A stretch of DNA of 64,000 bases from CAYLXP01 sp964387425 (GCA_964387425.1 CAYLXP010000002.1:1-64000); one strand, 5' to 3'; positions 34,819 to 44,455 are shown, counted from the first letter of the stretch. Program-made: numbers and translations. Notes: generated by a model from the letters alone, not told the origin.

Positions 34819-36237
34819 ATGCAACTGAACAAGACTGAGACATACTCGCACGTCACCGGCCCGTGGGGCTCTAAGCTCAAGAGTTTCATCGCTGTTATCC
34901 CCTTCGCCCTCGTTCTCGCGCTAAGTACACGCGCGCCCGCGCAGACCACCGAGACGTGGCCGATGTGGCGCGGACCGAGTCTGCAGGGCATGGCGAAAGG
35001 GAACCCTCCCATCACGTTTGGCGAGAAGAAGAACCTCAAATGGAAGATCCGTACGCCGGGTCACGGCGAGTCCTCTCCAGTGATCTGGGGCGATCGACTC
35101 TTCCTCCTCACGGCCGTGAAGACGGACAAGATACTCCCCCCCTCGAAAGGGACGCGGGAAATCGAGGCGGGCTTGAGTGAGGAATCCCGCGAGCTGCTTG
35201 AGAAAGGAGCCCAGCGTTTTGGTATCGAGGCGCCCGGCAATATGTTTGACTTCAACGTGCTCTGCCTCTCGCGCAGAGATGGCCGGCAGCTCTGGGAGAC
35301 GACCGTACGCACGGAGACCCCGCACGAGGGACACCACAACGATCATGGTTACGCCTCTGCTTCGCCCGTCACGGACGGTAAGCACGTTTGGTGCTTCTTC
35401 GGGTCGCGAGGCATGCACTGCCTGGACATGGACGGCAAGCTCAAGTGGAGCCGCGACCTCGGCAAGATGGTTACGCGCGCACGTTTCGGCGAGGCCAGCT
35501 CGCCCGCATTAACAAGCAAGGCTGTGATCACCCTCATGGATCAGGAGGGGCCGTCGAAAATCCTGGCGCTCGATCGCCTCACAGGCAAGACGCTCTGGGA
35601 GCGAGAGCGCGACGAAGGCACCTCGTGGACGACGCCTCGCGTCACCATGCACGATGGACGAGAGCTCGTCATCGTCAATGGCACCACGCGCACGCGCTGC
35701 TACGATGCGGAAGGCGGCGAGGTGCTGTGGGAATGCGGCGGACAGACCGTAAACGTGATTCCCAGCCCCTTGGTGGGTTTCGACATGGTCTACTGCGCCA
35801 GCGGGTTCCGCGGCAACGCGTTGCAGGCCATCAAGCTCGGCCATTCCGGCGACCTTACCGGGACCGATGCGGTCGCCTGGGAGGTGGACCGCTATACGCC
35901 GTATGTGCCGTCACCGCTTCTGCACGGGGAAAACCTCTACATGCTCTGGGGTTTCCGCGGCAAGATCTCGTGCCTCAACGCCAAAACCGGCGCCTCATAT
36001 TATGACAAGGAAGAAATCGAAGGCATCAAGAACGTTTATGCCTCGCCGGTAGGCGTCCGCGGCCGGATCTACATCGTGAGCCGCGACGGCAAGGTGGCTG
36101 TCCTCGCCGCCGGCACCGAGCTCAAGGTCCTCGCCGTCAACGAGCTGGACGACGACATCGACGCATCTCCCGCCATCATCGGCGACGAGATGTACCTGCG
36201 AGGCAAGTCGCACCTCTACTGCATCGCAAAGGATTAA
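34819..36237 (+). CDS. Secreted PQQ-type beta-propeller protein (BamB-like fold)
   Basis: The 472-aa protein has a long leader (hydrophobic FIAVIPFALVLALSTRAPA) and then propeller blades with repeated tryptophan endings: RDGRQLWETT, DGKLKWSRD, TGKTLWERE, GGEVLWECG. The opening WPMWRGPSLQGMAKG is typical of the PQQ-like propeller family in Planctomycetota and Kiritimatiellota. No quinoprotein dehydrogenase active-site motif is evident, so a scaffold or sensor role is as likely as catalysis. AGGGAG is 5 nt upstream of the ATG. It is 33 nt upstream of the trihaem HzsA-related gene and almost certainly in its operon. Confidence 0.85.
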   Translation: MQLNKTETYSHVTGPWGSKLKSFIAVIPFALVLALSTRAPAQTTETWPMWRGPSLQGMAKGNPPITFGEKKNLKWKIRTPGHGESSPVIWGDRLFLLTAVKTDKILPPSKGTREIEAGLSEESRELLEKGAQRFGIEAPGNMFDFNVLCLSRRDGRQLWETTVRTETPHEGHHNDHGYASASPVTDGKHVWCFFGSRGMHCLDMDGKLKWSRDLGKMVTRARFGEASSPALTSKAVITLMDQEGPSKILALDRLTGKTLWERERDEGTSWTTPRVTMHDGRELVIVNGTTRTRCYDAEGGEVLWECGGQTVNVIPSPLVGFDMVYCASGFRGNALQAIKLGHSGDLTGTDAVAWEVDRYTPYVPSPLLHGENLYMLWGFRGKISCLNAKTGASYYDKEEIEGIKNVYASPVGVRGRIYIVSRDGKVAVLAAGTELKVLAVNELDDDIDASPAIIGDEMYLRGKSHLYCIAKD

Positions 36238-36270
36238 CCCTGACTACCAACGCCATTGAAGAGGACGAAC

Positions 36271-39200
36271 ATGACGAAATCATCAGCCGCCGCGACCATC
36301 ATCATCGCAGTACTGGCGGCCGCCTGCTGCTTTGCTTCGGAGGAAGAGCCGCTTAGGAGGCAACTCGATGCCCCCATCCTCTTCACTAAGCGGGGCAACT
36401 ACCAGGGAATCCATATCTACGACACCTGCTACCAGTGGCATCCGGGCGGCGGCATCTATGTTCTGGAGAACCCCGCCGACCCGCCGGAGGAGCATCGCAT
36501 CCGCGCCGTCATCGACGAGAACACCAAGGAAACGCTTGGCAATGGGATGTACTTCGACATCGACCTCTCTTACGACGCCAAGAGGGTGCTCTTCTGCTTC
36601 AAGGGAGAGCCGAAAGGCAGTTCGTCAATCTACGAGATCGGGGTGGACGGGACGGGGCTGCGCAGAATCACCAATCCCCAGGCCGGGTACCTGCCTTGCG
36701 GCGAGACCGGCGAAGTCGGTTCAATCTACTGCGGACGACATGGCGCCCTGGGCGCTGCGCACGATCTGACACCCGCCTACCTTCCCGATGGCAAGATCGT
36801 CTTCACCACGATGCGGCACAACGGACTTGTCCCGTGCAACAACACGGGTGTGGCGATTCTGTATGCCATGAACCCAGACGGCAGCGACATCCACCCCATC
36901 TCCGTAAACAGCGAAAGCGAATTCGACCCCAGCGTAATGCACGACGGCCGCATTCTGTATGGGCGATGGGAGTATGTTGACAAGACGGCGCTGACCATCC
37001 AGAGCCTCTGGACGGTTCACCAGGACGCAACCATGGAGACTGCGGTCTACGCGAACAATATGGTCTTTCCGGAGTCCGTTCTCGACTCACGCCAAGTCCT
37101 CGACGCCCCGCAGTTCATCATGAGTACGTTTGCTAAGCACAACAGTACGCCGCGCGGGACGGTCGCGCGGATCGACACCCGGATGGGCAAGAACGATCCC
37201 AAGGCGATCTTCAACTTCTCCACCCCGGAGAACCCCACCAATGACCGCGGCGAGGCGTGCGAGCCATACCCCATTACCAAGGACCTCATTCTCCTGAGCG
37301 ACAGGCACGAGGAGAAGAACGCGCTCTTCCTGGCCAAACGAACCCCGGACAACTCGGTTGTTCGCGAACTCCTTCTCAGCGATCCTGACATCGACTGCCA
37401 TTCGCCCATCCCGATCAAGAGGCGGCCATTGCCGATAAAGCGGGCGATGCAGGCAGACCGCAGCAAAGACCACGGCTTCTTCACCGTGCAGGACGTGTAC
37501 GAAGGAATGCCGGAGGTAGAGCGTGGGACGATCAAATACCTGCGCGTAGTAGAGGAATGCTCACGCGTCAGCAAGACTCCCGGAGGCGGTCCGTTCAACC
37601 AGACATTCACCATCTCTGCTGCGCTGGCATGGACGGCCAAGAACTACCATGGCTTGGCTCCCGTCGAGGAAGACGGCAGCGCCTACTTCGAGGCTCCCGC
37701 GGGCAAGGTGATCTTCCTGCAGGCACTTGATGCCGAGGGACGCTGTGTGCGAAGCATGCGCACCTTCGTACAGGCAGCACCGGGTGCCACACGGGGCTGT
37801 GTAGGCTGTCACGAAGACAAGAAAGCCGCTTTCGCCACCCCGGCAACCCTCGCGCTTGCCCAGCGGCGACCCCCATCCAAGCTGGAGGATGAATCGTGGG
37901 GATCCGGCGTGCTCGACTACCCCACCATGGTTCAGCCAATCTGGGACAAGCACTGCGTCAGCTGTCATGGCGGAGAGGGAGGCTTCGCGGCCGGGTTAGA
38001 CCTAACGGGCGGTTGGACGGAGTACTTCAACAACAGCTACGAGAATCTCGTCTCGCGGCGGGAAGTCCAGTACAAGGCGACACTCATCGGCGGCGTTTGC
38101 TCAATGAACGGTACGGCCCATTACTCGTCACAGATATTCCCTGCCTACGCACTCGGGTCACCCTCAGCGCCTTTAGGGAAGGTTCTCGTGGAAGGCGCCA
38201 TGGGGCACGAAGACCGCTTCAAGATGACGCGCGGGGAGCGCGACCTTGCGCTCTGCTGGATGGATGCTAACGGCCCCTACCATGGTACGTACAACGCCAC
38301 CCCCCGGGCCTTCGGACTGAAGGAATGGAAGACGACGAAAGACAAGCTCATTGCCGAGATGGACGCGGCAGGCTGTACGAAGTGCCACAATCCCAAGGGG
38401 AAGGACGGACGCTTTGAGCCGGACTGGTTCAACTTCGAGAAACCGGAGTTGAGTCGCATTCTCCGGGCACCCCTGGCCAAGGGGAAGGATGGCCACGGGG
38501 AAGCGCTCTGCCGGGACAAGACGGTCGACGCCTTCAGACGGCTTCGCATCTTCAGCACCGGCCGGTATGAGCATGCCGTCAAACCCCTGGACAGTTTCCC
38601 GGTGCAGACGTGGCGTGAATGGGACAAGGGCCCCGCCAGCGGCGAGCCGGTGATTTCGTTCGCCAACACAGAAAACCCGCACTACCAGAAGATGCTGGAG
38701 ATCATTCAAGACGGCAGGAAATCGGCGCTGGCCAACCCTCGCCTCGACATGCCAGGAGGACGCCTCCGCGCCTTTGCAGGACGCCATCGAAACCTCTACC
38801 CCGTCCGCATTCCCAAAGAGCTGCCACAGCTCAAGGCAGAGCAACTGGACTCCGGGGAGGTGGAGATTGACTGGGGACTCACCAAACACACGTGGGGACA
38901 GGTGGTCAGCGTGTATCGCGGCGAGAAGCCTGACTTTGCGATCACCGACGACAACAAGATCGCATCGACCGAGCTCGGTTGGTACCACGACCGCACCAAG
39001 CTACCTGAGGGCAGGCATTACTACGCGGTGGTCTTCGACAACGGAGAAGCGCGAAGTAAGCCTTTCCGTGTGGACGTAGAGGTTGATGCAGAGAAGACGG
39101 CAAATCTCTCGACCTCTCTACCGCCCCTGCCCGGGCAGCTACCCCGGGGAAAGCCAGTGGCGTTCGGCAAGGGTCTTCCCAAGGCAACGCCTATCGGTGG

Positions 39201-39666
39201 CGCAATCATAGCCGACGAGGTGCTGAATACCGGGCCAAACGGCCATGTGTCCTATGGAAAGGTCCTGCAGCTGAACATCAGGCCTGATGTTCCCCTTGAG
39301 GTGACCTTCGATGCCAAGTTCGCAGAGGGCAGCGGCACGATGCCGGTACTGGCAAGCGCAGGACAGTGGCGGAAGTCGGGCTGGTTCGTCCAAGCCATCG
39401 GAGGAAGGTGGCGCTGGCACGTTGATGGCGTCGACTGCGATGGCGGCACTTTGCCGAAGCCAGGCACATGGACATCGCTCCGCTGCCGTTGGGACGGAAC
39501 GCATGCGACGCTGCACCAGGATGGCAAGGAGGTGGCGACGAAGCCCTGCAAGCCAACCGGAGTGCCGTGGATGGGCGAGCTTCTTGTCGGTCAGTACAGC
39601 GCCAACCAGGGCATCCAGTACCAGTTCGATGGCGCGATCAAAAACCTGAGCATCACGAACGAGTAA
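36271..39666 (+). CDS. HzsA-related secreted trihaem c protein with C-terminal lectin-like domain
   Basis: The protein of about 1131 aa has a leader (AATIIIAVLAAACCFAS), a TolB-like propeller (LPDGKIVFTTMRHN, MHDGRILYGRWEYVDK) and the same middle domain as the 27355 product (VEEDGSAYFEAPAGKVIFLQ, cited in part). It has three c-haem motifs: C510-VGCH, C562-VSCH and C702-TKCH. After about residue 850 it adds a short Ig-like stretch and a LamG-like beta-sandwich (about 960-1130, WRWHVDGVDCDGG) absent from the shorter paralogue. It probably works in electron transfer at the envelope; substrate or partner is unknown. The ATG at 36271 has GAAGAGGA 5-6 nt upstream, which decides against the TTG at 36256. 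Confidence 0.8.
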   Translation: MTKSSAAATIIIAVLAAACCFASEEEPLRRQLDAPILFTKRGNYQGIHIYDTCYQWHPGGGIYVLENPADPPEEHRIRAVIDENTKETLGNGMYFDIDLSYDAKRVLFCFKGEPKGSSSIYEIGVDGTGLRRITNPQAGYLPCGETGEVGSIYCGRHGALGAAHDLTPAYLPDGKIVFTTMRHNGLVPCNNTGVAILYAMNPDGSDIHPISVNSESEFDPSVMHDGRILYGRWEYVDKTALTIQSLWTVHQDATMETAVYANNMVFPESVLDSRQVLDAPQFIMSTFAKHNSTPRGTVARIDTRMGKNDPKAIFNFSTPENPTNDRGEACEPYPITKDLILLSDRHEEKNALFLAKRTPDNSVVRELLLSDPDIDCHSPIPIKRRPLPIKRAMQADRSKDHGFFTVQDVYEGMPEVERGTIKYLRVVEECSRVSKTPGGGPFNQTFTISAALAWTAKNYHGLAPVEEDGSAYFEAPAGKVIFLQALDAEGRCVRSMRTFVQAAPGATRGCVGCHEDKKAAFATPATLALAQRRPPSKLEDESWGSGVLDYPTMVQPIWDKHCVSCHGGEGGFAAGLDLTGGWTEYFNNSYENLVSRREVQYKATLIGGVCSMNGTAHYSSQIFPAYALGSPSAPLGKVLVEGAMGHEDRFKMTRGERDLALCWMDANGPYHGTYNATPRAFGLKEWKTTKDKLIAEMDAAGCTKCHNPKGKDGRFEPDWFNFEKPELSRILRAPLAKGKDGHGEALCRDKTVDAFRRLRIFSTGRYEHAVKPLDSFPVQTWREWDKGPASGEPVISFANTENPHYQKMLEIIQDGRKSALANPRLDMPGGRLRAFAGRHRNLYPVRIPKELPQLKAEQLDSGEVEIDWGLTKHTWGQVVSVYRGEKPDFAITDDNKIASTELGWYHDRTKLPEGRHYYAVVFDNGEARSKPFRVDVEVDAEKTANLSTSLPPLPGQLPRGKPVAFGKGLPKATPIGGAIIADEVLNTGPNGHVSYGKVLQLNIRPDVPLEVTFDAKFAEGSGTMPVLASAGQWRKSGWFVQAIGGRWRWHVDGVDCDGGTLPKPGTWTSLRCRWDGTHATLHQDGKEVATKPCKPTGVPWMGELLVGQYSANQGIQYQFDGAIKNLSITNE

Positions 39667-39691
39667 GTCGCTCACTTCCTATCTTGGGACG

Positions 39692-40807
39692 CTAAGCGTT
39701 CCGGAGAGCATCCGCGACCGCGAAGAAAGCCGGTTTGGGGCGCGCTTCGCGATCGAACAGCAGCCCGTGATTGACCCGTTCCCATGGCCAGGAGTTGAGC
39801 CAACTATGCGCATCCGTCAGTCCCCACAGCGTGATGCGCTCCATCTTCTCGGCATGCTTCACGAAGAGCTTGAAGAGCTGTCCATACTGCTCAGCCTGCC
39901 GGGCCAACACGTCGTCCGGACATCCGTCACGATACGGATCCTGCTTGATGGCCTCAGGGCGTGTCTTGTGATTCCAGTACAAACTGCGTGACATGATGTC
40001 GATATCCAGCTCGGTGACAGAGACCCGCACACCGGCTTCGTGCAGCGCGACGATCGTCTTCTCGAGTTTCTCGAAAGGTACGTCGTCCAACTCCCAGTGT
40101 CCCTGGATACCGACCACGTCGGGAAGCACGCCCTTCCCTCGCAACTCTTCGAGCAAGAGGAGGATGCGTTCAAGTTTGACGGGTTCCTCGACACGATAGT
40201 CGTTGTAGATCAGCAGCGCGTTGGGATCAGCTTCTTTCGCCATGCGGAAGGCCATCGGAACGAACTCGCCACCGAACATCTCAAACCAGTCCGTCTCCCG
40301 GTAGTAGGGCTCCTTCTCCTCTACCGCCTCGTTGACAACATCCCAGGCGTAGATGCGCCCCTTGTAGCGTCCCATCATCGTATTGATATGATCTCTCAGG
40401 CGTTCCTCAACAAGCTGACGCGAGGCCTTGCCTTCACCATCCTTGAACACCCACTCGGGATACTCGTTGCTCCGGTTGAACAGCAACGTGTGACCGAGGA
40501 ACTTCTGATTATGCTTCTCTGCGAACGCCAGCATGCCGTCAGCCTTCTCAAGCTGGCGCGGACCAGGGACACGCTGGCAGACATCCCACTTCATGCAGTT
40601 CTCTGGAGTAATGATGCTGAAGTGCTTCCTGGTGAGCGCCAATTCAGCCGGCGTATAGGTCTTGTAGACCGGTGCGTGAAGCGCCACGCCAATCGGGAGC
40701 TTCTTACCGGCGAGCTTTCGAAGGCTCGGTATCCCGGCGGGTTCTGCCCGGACCAAGGTCGCGCCCGTGGACAATGCAAGCGTTTTGATAAACTGACGTC
40801 TCTTCAT
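39692..40807 (-). CDS. GH10 endo-1,4-beta-xylanase, twin-arginine leader
   Basis: The 371-aa protein opens with KRRQFIKTLALSTGATL, a Tat-like leader, and is otherwise a single GH10 (beta/alpha)8 barrel. IITPENCMKWD is the substrate-site strand, AWDVVNEAVEE carries acid/base E160, GIQGHWEL follows, and VSVTELDID carries nucleophile E266. It cleaves internal beta-1,4-xylosidic bonds. Length and motifs are typical. It follows a second GH10-like gene by 32 nt and ends 25 bp from the convergent HzsA-related gene, where an imperfect hairpin spans the stop. Confidence 0.95.
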   Translation of the reverse strand: MKRRQFIKTLALSTGATLVRAEPAGIPSLRKLAGKKLPIGVALHAPVYKTYTPAELALTRKHFSIITPENCMKWDVCQRVPGPRQLEKADGMLAFAEKHNQKFLGHTLLFNRSNEYPEWVFKDGEGKASRQLVEERLRDHINTMMGRYKGRIYAWDVVNEAVEEKEPYYRETDWFEMFGGEFVPMAFRMAKEADPNALLIYNDYRVEEPVKLERILLLLEELRGKGVLPDVVGIQGHWELDDVPFEKLEKTIVALHEAGVRVSVTELDIDIMSRSLYWNHKTRPEAIKQDPYRDGCPDDVLARQAEQYGQLFKLFVKHAEKMERITLWGLTDAHSWLNSWPWERVNHGLLFDREARPKPAFFAVADALRNA

Positions 40808-40839
40808 GGTTCACTATCCCCGTTTCTCTCTGAATGGGG

Positions 40840-42249
40840 TCAATACCTAAAGGCTGACGTTGTGTCGCCTTTCAATGTAACCGCGGCTGTCTTCCTGATA
40901 CCACCTTTGCGATAGCTTACCCTGTAGATTCCCTTGAACCCCCGTACTCTCGCGGTGCCGTCCTGGTCGGTTTTCAGGGTCTCATCCGTGTTGAAATCCT
41001 CTTCCATCATCTTGATCCACTGTTCCATTTCAGGATTGGGTCGTCCGTCGTGAGAGAAGAGTGCGTAGGGACGCCTTCTTCCTGACCCGACCGCTCCGTC
41101 GATGAACGTCCAATGCCAGAAACCGGCAGCAAGGCGATGACTGAAGAAGACGGTCATCAACTCTGCCGTCATCTTCTTTCTCTCCGCGTCAGAGAAGATG
41201 GATACCCCCTGCTCCTGCGCCTTCTTCTTGTCCCCTATGAGCTCGAACTCCGTGGCCTGGTAAGGCAGGTTGAATCTATCAAACTCACAGAGCCGTGCGT
41301 AAACAACTTCCGGGGACTCGTATGACTTGAACCTGTATTGAAACCCGATGCCATCGATGGGGGCCCCAGCGTCAATGATGTCCTGGATGTGCCCCATATA
41401 GTTGTCCCGGTTCGCCTCGTACGAGCCGTACTTCGTCCAGGAGAGAACGTTGTTTTCGTTATAGTACAATTGTAGGTCTGGACGCCCGTATTTTTCCCTC
41501 AGAGCGCCGGCCAGTTTGAACCATTCGACAAAGGTGTTCTTGTTCGGCAGAAGGTCGTTCACCACGTGGTTGACACGGGGTTCGTTAATCACATCCCAGC
41601 AGAACACATCCCACTCTGGGATGGCATGATGGAAATGGTTCGACATCAGTCCAAAGATCCGCCGTCCCTTCTCTCCATCCCCAACCCGTGGATCGTTCAG
41701 AATATTCTGCTGGGATTTGTGCAGGAAGGTTCTGCCTTCCCACGCAAGATTGTGGCCGCGGACACTGATACCGTGTTGCCTAAACCACGCCAGCTCCCTC
41801 TCCGCGATCTTATGGAATCTGTTGTCCATCCTCAGCTTGCAGGTTCCCTTACGGCACTGGGTAGTCTTCAGCCCCATCCCGAATCCAGCGCTACTGAAGT
41901 ACTTCAGATAGTACTGCCTGAGAACATCCGCATTCGGCCCCTGGAAGAAGCCGGGAGTGGCCACGGCTCCAAACGGAAAAGCATGGCGCTCCAATTCGAT
42001 TCGAACCGGGACACCTGCAACAGGAGTACCATCCCCGTCCACGAGCTTTATGGTCAGGTCGCTCTTGCGGTACCTGTCGATCCGCCTATCCGCTTCCCTC
42101 TTCCACTGTTCATTCGGGATGTCGTAATCGGGACCATGGAGATTCTGTGTGGGATCATACGGGAGCACAGGCTTCGTATGGTCAACCGCTACGGCCGTGG
42201 TCTGTAGACACGCACAACCAACAAGGGCCGCGCAAAGCGATCTGTTCAT
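40840..42249 (-). CDS. GH10-like xylanase with N-terminal carboxypeptidase-regulatory-like domain
   Basis: The protein of about 469 aa begins with a leader (LCAALVGCACLQTTAVAV). It carries a small beta-sandwich (about 65-95, SDLTIKLVDGDGTPVAGV) before a divergent GH10 barrel. The acid/base is in CWDVINEPRV (E223) and the nucleophile in YQATEFEL (E334). The usual GIGLQGH strand reads GIGFQYRF, so the +/- subsite is altered and specificity may differ from standard xylanase. The ATG at 42249 is used; a GTG eight codons upstream is also possible. Neither has a good ribosome-binding site. It is probably transcribed with the next GH10 gene. Confidence 0.87.
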   Translation of the reverse strand: MNRSLCAALVGCACLQTTAVAVDHTKPVLPYDPTQNLHGPDYDIPNEQWKREADRRIDRYRKSDLTIKLVDGDGTPVAGVPVRIELERHAFPFGAVATPGFFQGPNADVLRQYYLKYFSSAGFGMGLKTTQCRKGTCKLRMDNRFHKIAERELAWFRQHGISVRGHNLAWEGRTFLHKSQQNILNDPRVGDGEKGRRIFGLMSNHFHHAIPEWDVFCWDVINEPRVNHVVNDLLPNKNTFVEWFKLAGALREKYGRPDLQLYYNENNVLSWTKYGSYEANRDNYMGHIQDIIDAGAPIDGIGFQYRFKSYESPEVVYARLCEFDRFNLPYQATEFELIGDKKKAQEQGVSIFSDAERKKMTAELMTVFFSHRLAAGFWHWTFIDGAVGSGRRRPYALFSHDGRPNPEMEQWIKMMEEDFNTDETLKTDQDGTARVRGFKGIYRVSYRKGGIRKTAAVTLKGDTTSAFRY

Positions 42250-42486
42250 GAGTGCTGTGTTCTTGAGGTTCACAGGAGATAAGAGCCTTTCTTGTCGCCG
42301 CTTTGATCGCAGTCACAACAACGTGCCATATTCGTGCGGGCGACCATAGCATTCTACCCTGCGTCTATGAAGAAGACAATAGGCCCAGCAATCAGCCTTC
42401 TGCTCTTGCAGATGCCACCACACAACGTGTACTATCACGCCAACAGAGGCGGTCGTAACGCAGACCACAAACATAGGAGTGACGTC

Positions 42487-42768
42487 ATGAGGAGAGTATT
42501 CGGAATGGTGTTGGTTCTGGCACTCGTAGGATCGATGGTGATGCCGGCATCCACGCGAGCGAATGAAGGAACCGGGGGAGCTCCCGCGTTCTTCATCGGC
42601 TGCTGCTTTGGTCTGCGCGTGGGAACGCAATGGAACGAAGGCGTCGATCTCCACTGGCGCGAATGGGCGTCAATCATCCCCGGCTTCAACATCTGGAACG
42701 GTATTGAATGCCTCAACGGCCTGACGGGGAAAGAGTTTGCAGAGATGCATGGCGCGAACTGGTATTGA
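42487..42768 (+). CDS. Small secreted or membrane protein of unknown function
   Basis: The 93-aa protein has a leader (VFGMVLVLALVGSMVMPAS). A short mature part reads FFIGCCFGLRVGTQWNEG, then WREWASIIPGFNIWNGIECLNG and ends in NWY. A second hydrophobic patch (FFIGCCFGL) and two adjacent Cys are notable. I do not recognise a family with certainty. The frame is open further upstream to 42334, but that part looks non-coding; the ATG at 42487 gives the only sensible leader. A perfect hairpin AGGCTA-GCG-TAGCCT lies 18 nt after the stop. Confidence 0.55.
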   Translation: MRRVFGMVLVLALVGSMVMPASTRANEGTGGAPAFFIGCCFGLRVGTQWNEGVDLHWREWASIIPGFNIWNGIECLNGLTGKEFAEMHGANWY

Positions 42769-42859
42769 TCCAGCGAGCGACAGGCAGGCTAGCGTAGCCT
42801 CCGACGTCATGCCTCCGGCAGACCGTACGGAGCATAATCTGGATCTGAGGAGTGGGTGG

Positions 42860-42917
42860 GTAGGACAAGCATCTTGCTTGTCAACTCCACCACTGGCGAG
42901 CAGGATGCTCGCCCTAC
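42860..42917. repeat. 58-bp twin-hairpin REP-like unit
   Basis: The layout is GTAG, hairpin GACAAGCA-TCT-TGCTTGTC, a 12-nt spacer, hairpin GGCGAGCA-GGA-TGCTCGCC, then CTAC. Arms are perfect 8-bp inverted repeats with complementary loop words (TCT and GGA). The unit at 63242-63299 has the same length and parts, and partial copies lie at 55420-55476 and 32319-32341. It sits in the spacer before the convergent sulfatase gene. Confidence 0.8.
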
Positions 42918-43012
42918 ATTGAGAGCCGAGAGCGTCAGCAACCACGCTGAGTTCCAGATCTCTACCAACGCACGAATACGCCAATGGCGGTGCAGGCCCC
43001 GTCAGTGGCTCT

Positions 43013-44455
43013 TCACAGCTCAGGATCCCGGATCAGAGTGTTCTCATCCATCATGCTGCGCATCTCCTGCAGCAACTGGGAAACGCGCTCTGGATAGCGT
43101 CCGGCAACGTTCTCTTCTTCGGAAGGGTCGGTCACCACGTTGTAGAGCTCCATGTAGGGGGACGGACGCTTCTTGTTCTTCTGCGCCCGCGGGAAGAAGC
43201 GGATCAGCTTCCAGTTCCCCTTGAGGATTGCCTGGCGCGTGATCCCTTCGCCGAACTCCCAGTATAGCGAGCGATCTGTATCGCTTTTCTTCTCGCCGCT
43301 GAGGTAAGGAAGCATGGAGATGCCGTCCGTCTCCGGGCAGGGCTGTGCGGTCAGCTCGGCCAGTGTGGCCATGAAATCCTGGAACGAAACAATGCTCTCG
43401 TTCAGCGTACCCGCGGGAACGGCTCCCGGCTGCCAGGCAATCATCGGCACACGCACACCTCCTTCATAGAGGTCGCGCTTCTTACCACGCTTCTCGCCAT
43501 TGGAATCGAAGTAGTCGACCAGGTGTCCCCCCTCCTGGTGCGGACCATTATCGGACGAGAAGATGAAGAGCGTGTTCTTGTCGATCCCGTATTCCTTCAG
43601 CTTGGCCATGATCTGCCCGACATCGTCGTCCAGGTCGCGCATCATGACCGCAAATCCCTTCTCGTGCTTCGGCCAGTCGCGGTCGGCGAACTCTCCGAAG
43701 TCAGGCACCTCCATGCCACGATCAAGCCCGTACCTGCTGCCCTCGTTGTTGGCGTGCGGCGTATTGGGCGAGTAGTAGACGAAGAAGGGTTTATCCTTAC
43801 TGTCGTCAATAAACTCAAACAGCTTTTCGCGAATCAATGCCGGAGCGTAGTCGATCTTCTCTTTGGCCACGCCACTGCCAAAGGTCTTCATGTTGGCCTG
43901 GAAGTCGCCCCTGAACTCGTCCATAAGCTCGTTGCGTAGCTTAACCTCATTGCCATTGTGCACCATGAATTCGGGGTAGAAGTTGTGGGCGTGGTTCATG
44001 CTCACGTAGCCATAGAACTCGTCGAATCCGTTTCGGTTCGGATCATCGCCGATCGGCGCGGGGCGGCCTATCCCCCACTTGCCAAAGCAGCCGGTCGCAT
44101 AGCCGGCTTTCTTCATCAGCTTGGCCAAGGTCATATCGTCCGGCAGCAGCTCACCCGGCCCATTGCCACGAATTCGTGCGTGGCCAATATGCATCCCCGT
44201 CATCAGCACGCAGCGCGACGGAGCACAGACGGTCGATCCACTATAGGCGCGTGTAAAGCGCATGCCGCTCTCCGCCATTCGGTCGAAGTGGGGAGTCTTG
44301 ATCGTCGGCTGCCCGTAGCAACCCAGATCGCCAAACCCCATGTCATCCGCCAACATCACAATCACGTTAGTAGGCTTAGACGCTCCATGAGCCCCCGCCA
44401 CAACCATTCCTACAAACACTGCTCCGATCGCACTAATCAGCAAAAACCGTTTCAT
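43013..44455 (-). CDS. Secreted arylsulfatase
   Basis: The 480-aa protein has a leader (FLLISAIGAVFVGMVVAGAHGA), VIVMLADDMGFGDLG at the metal site, and the maturation motif C77-APSR. FGKWGIGRP, FIFSSDNGPHQEGGH and YEGGVRVPMIAW are also present. It should hydrolyse sulfate esters on a sugar or small aryl compound outside the cytoplasm after conversion of C77 to formylglycine. GGGAGGTG lies 7 nt before the ATG at 44455. The gene stands alone on this strand and is divergent from the URO-D-type gene. Confidence 0.94.
   Translation of the reverse strand: MKRFLLISAIGAVFVGMVVAGAHGASKPTNVIVMLADDMGFGDLGCYGQPTIKTPHFDRMAESGMRFTRAYSGSTVCAPSRCVLMTGMHIGHARIRGNGPGELLPDDMTLAKLMKKAGYATGCFGKWGIGRPAPIGDDPNRNGFDEFYGYVSMNHAHNFYPEFMVHNGNEVKLRNELMDEFRGDFQANMKTFGSGVAKEKIDYAPALIREKLFEFIDDSKDKPFFVYYSPNTPHANNEGSRYGLDRGMEVPDFGEFADRDWPKHEKGFAVMMRDLDDDVGQIMAKLKEYGIDKNTLFIFSSDNGPHQEGGHLVDYFDSNGEKRGKKRDLYEGGVRVPMIAWQPGAVPAGTLNESIVSFQDFMATLAELTAQPCPETDGISMLPYLSGEKKSDTDRSLYWEFGEGITRQAILKGNWKLIRFFPRAQKNKKRPSPYMELYNVVTDPSEEENVAGRYPERVSQLLQEMRSMMDENTLIRDPEL

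Noticed and set aside
42334..42486. Upstream extension of the small CC protein
   Set aside because: No leader and no ribosome-binding site; the ATG at 42487 yields a clean signal peptide.
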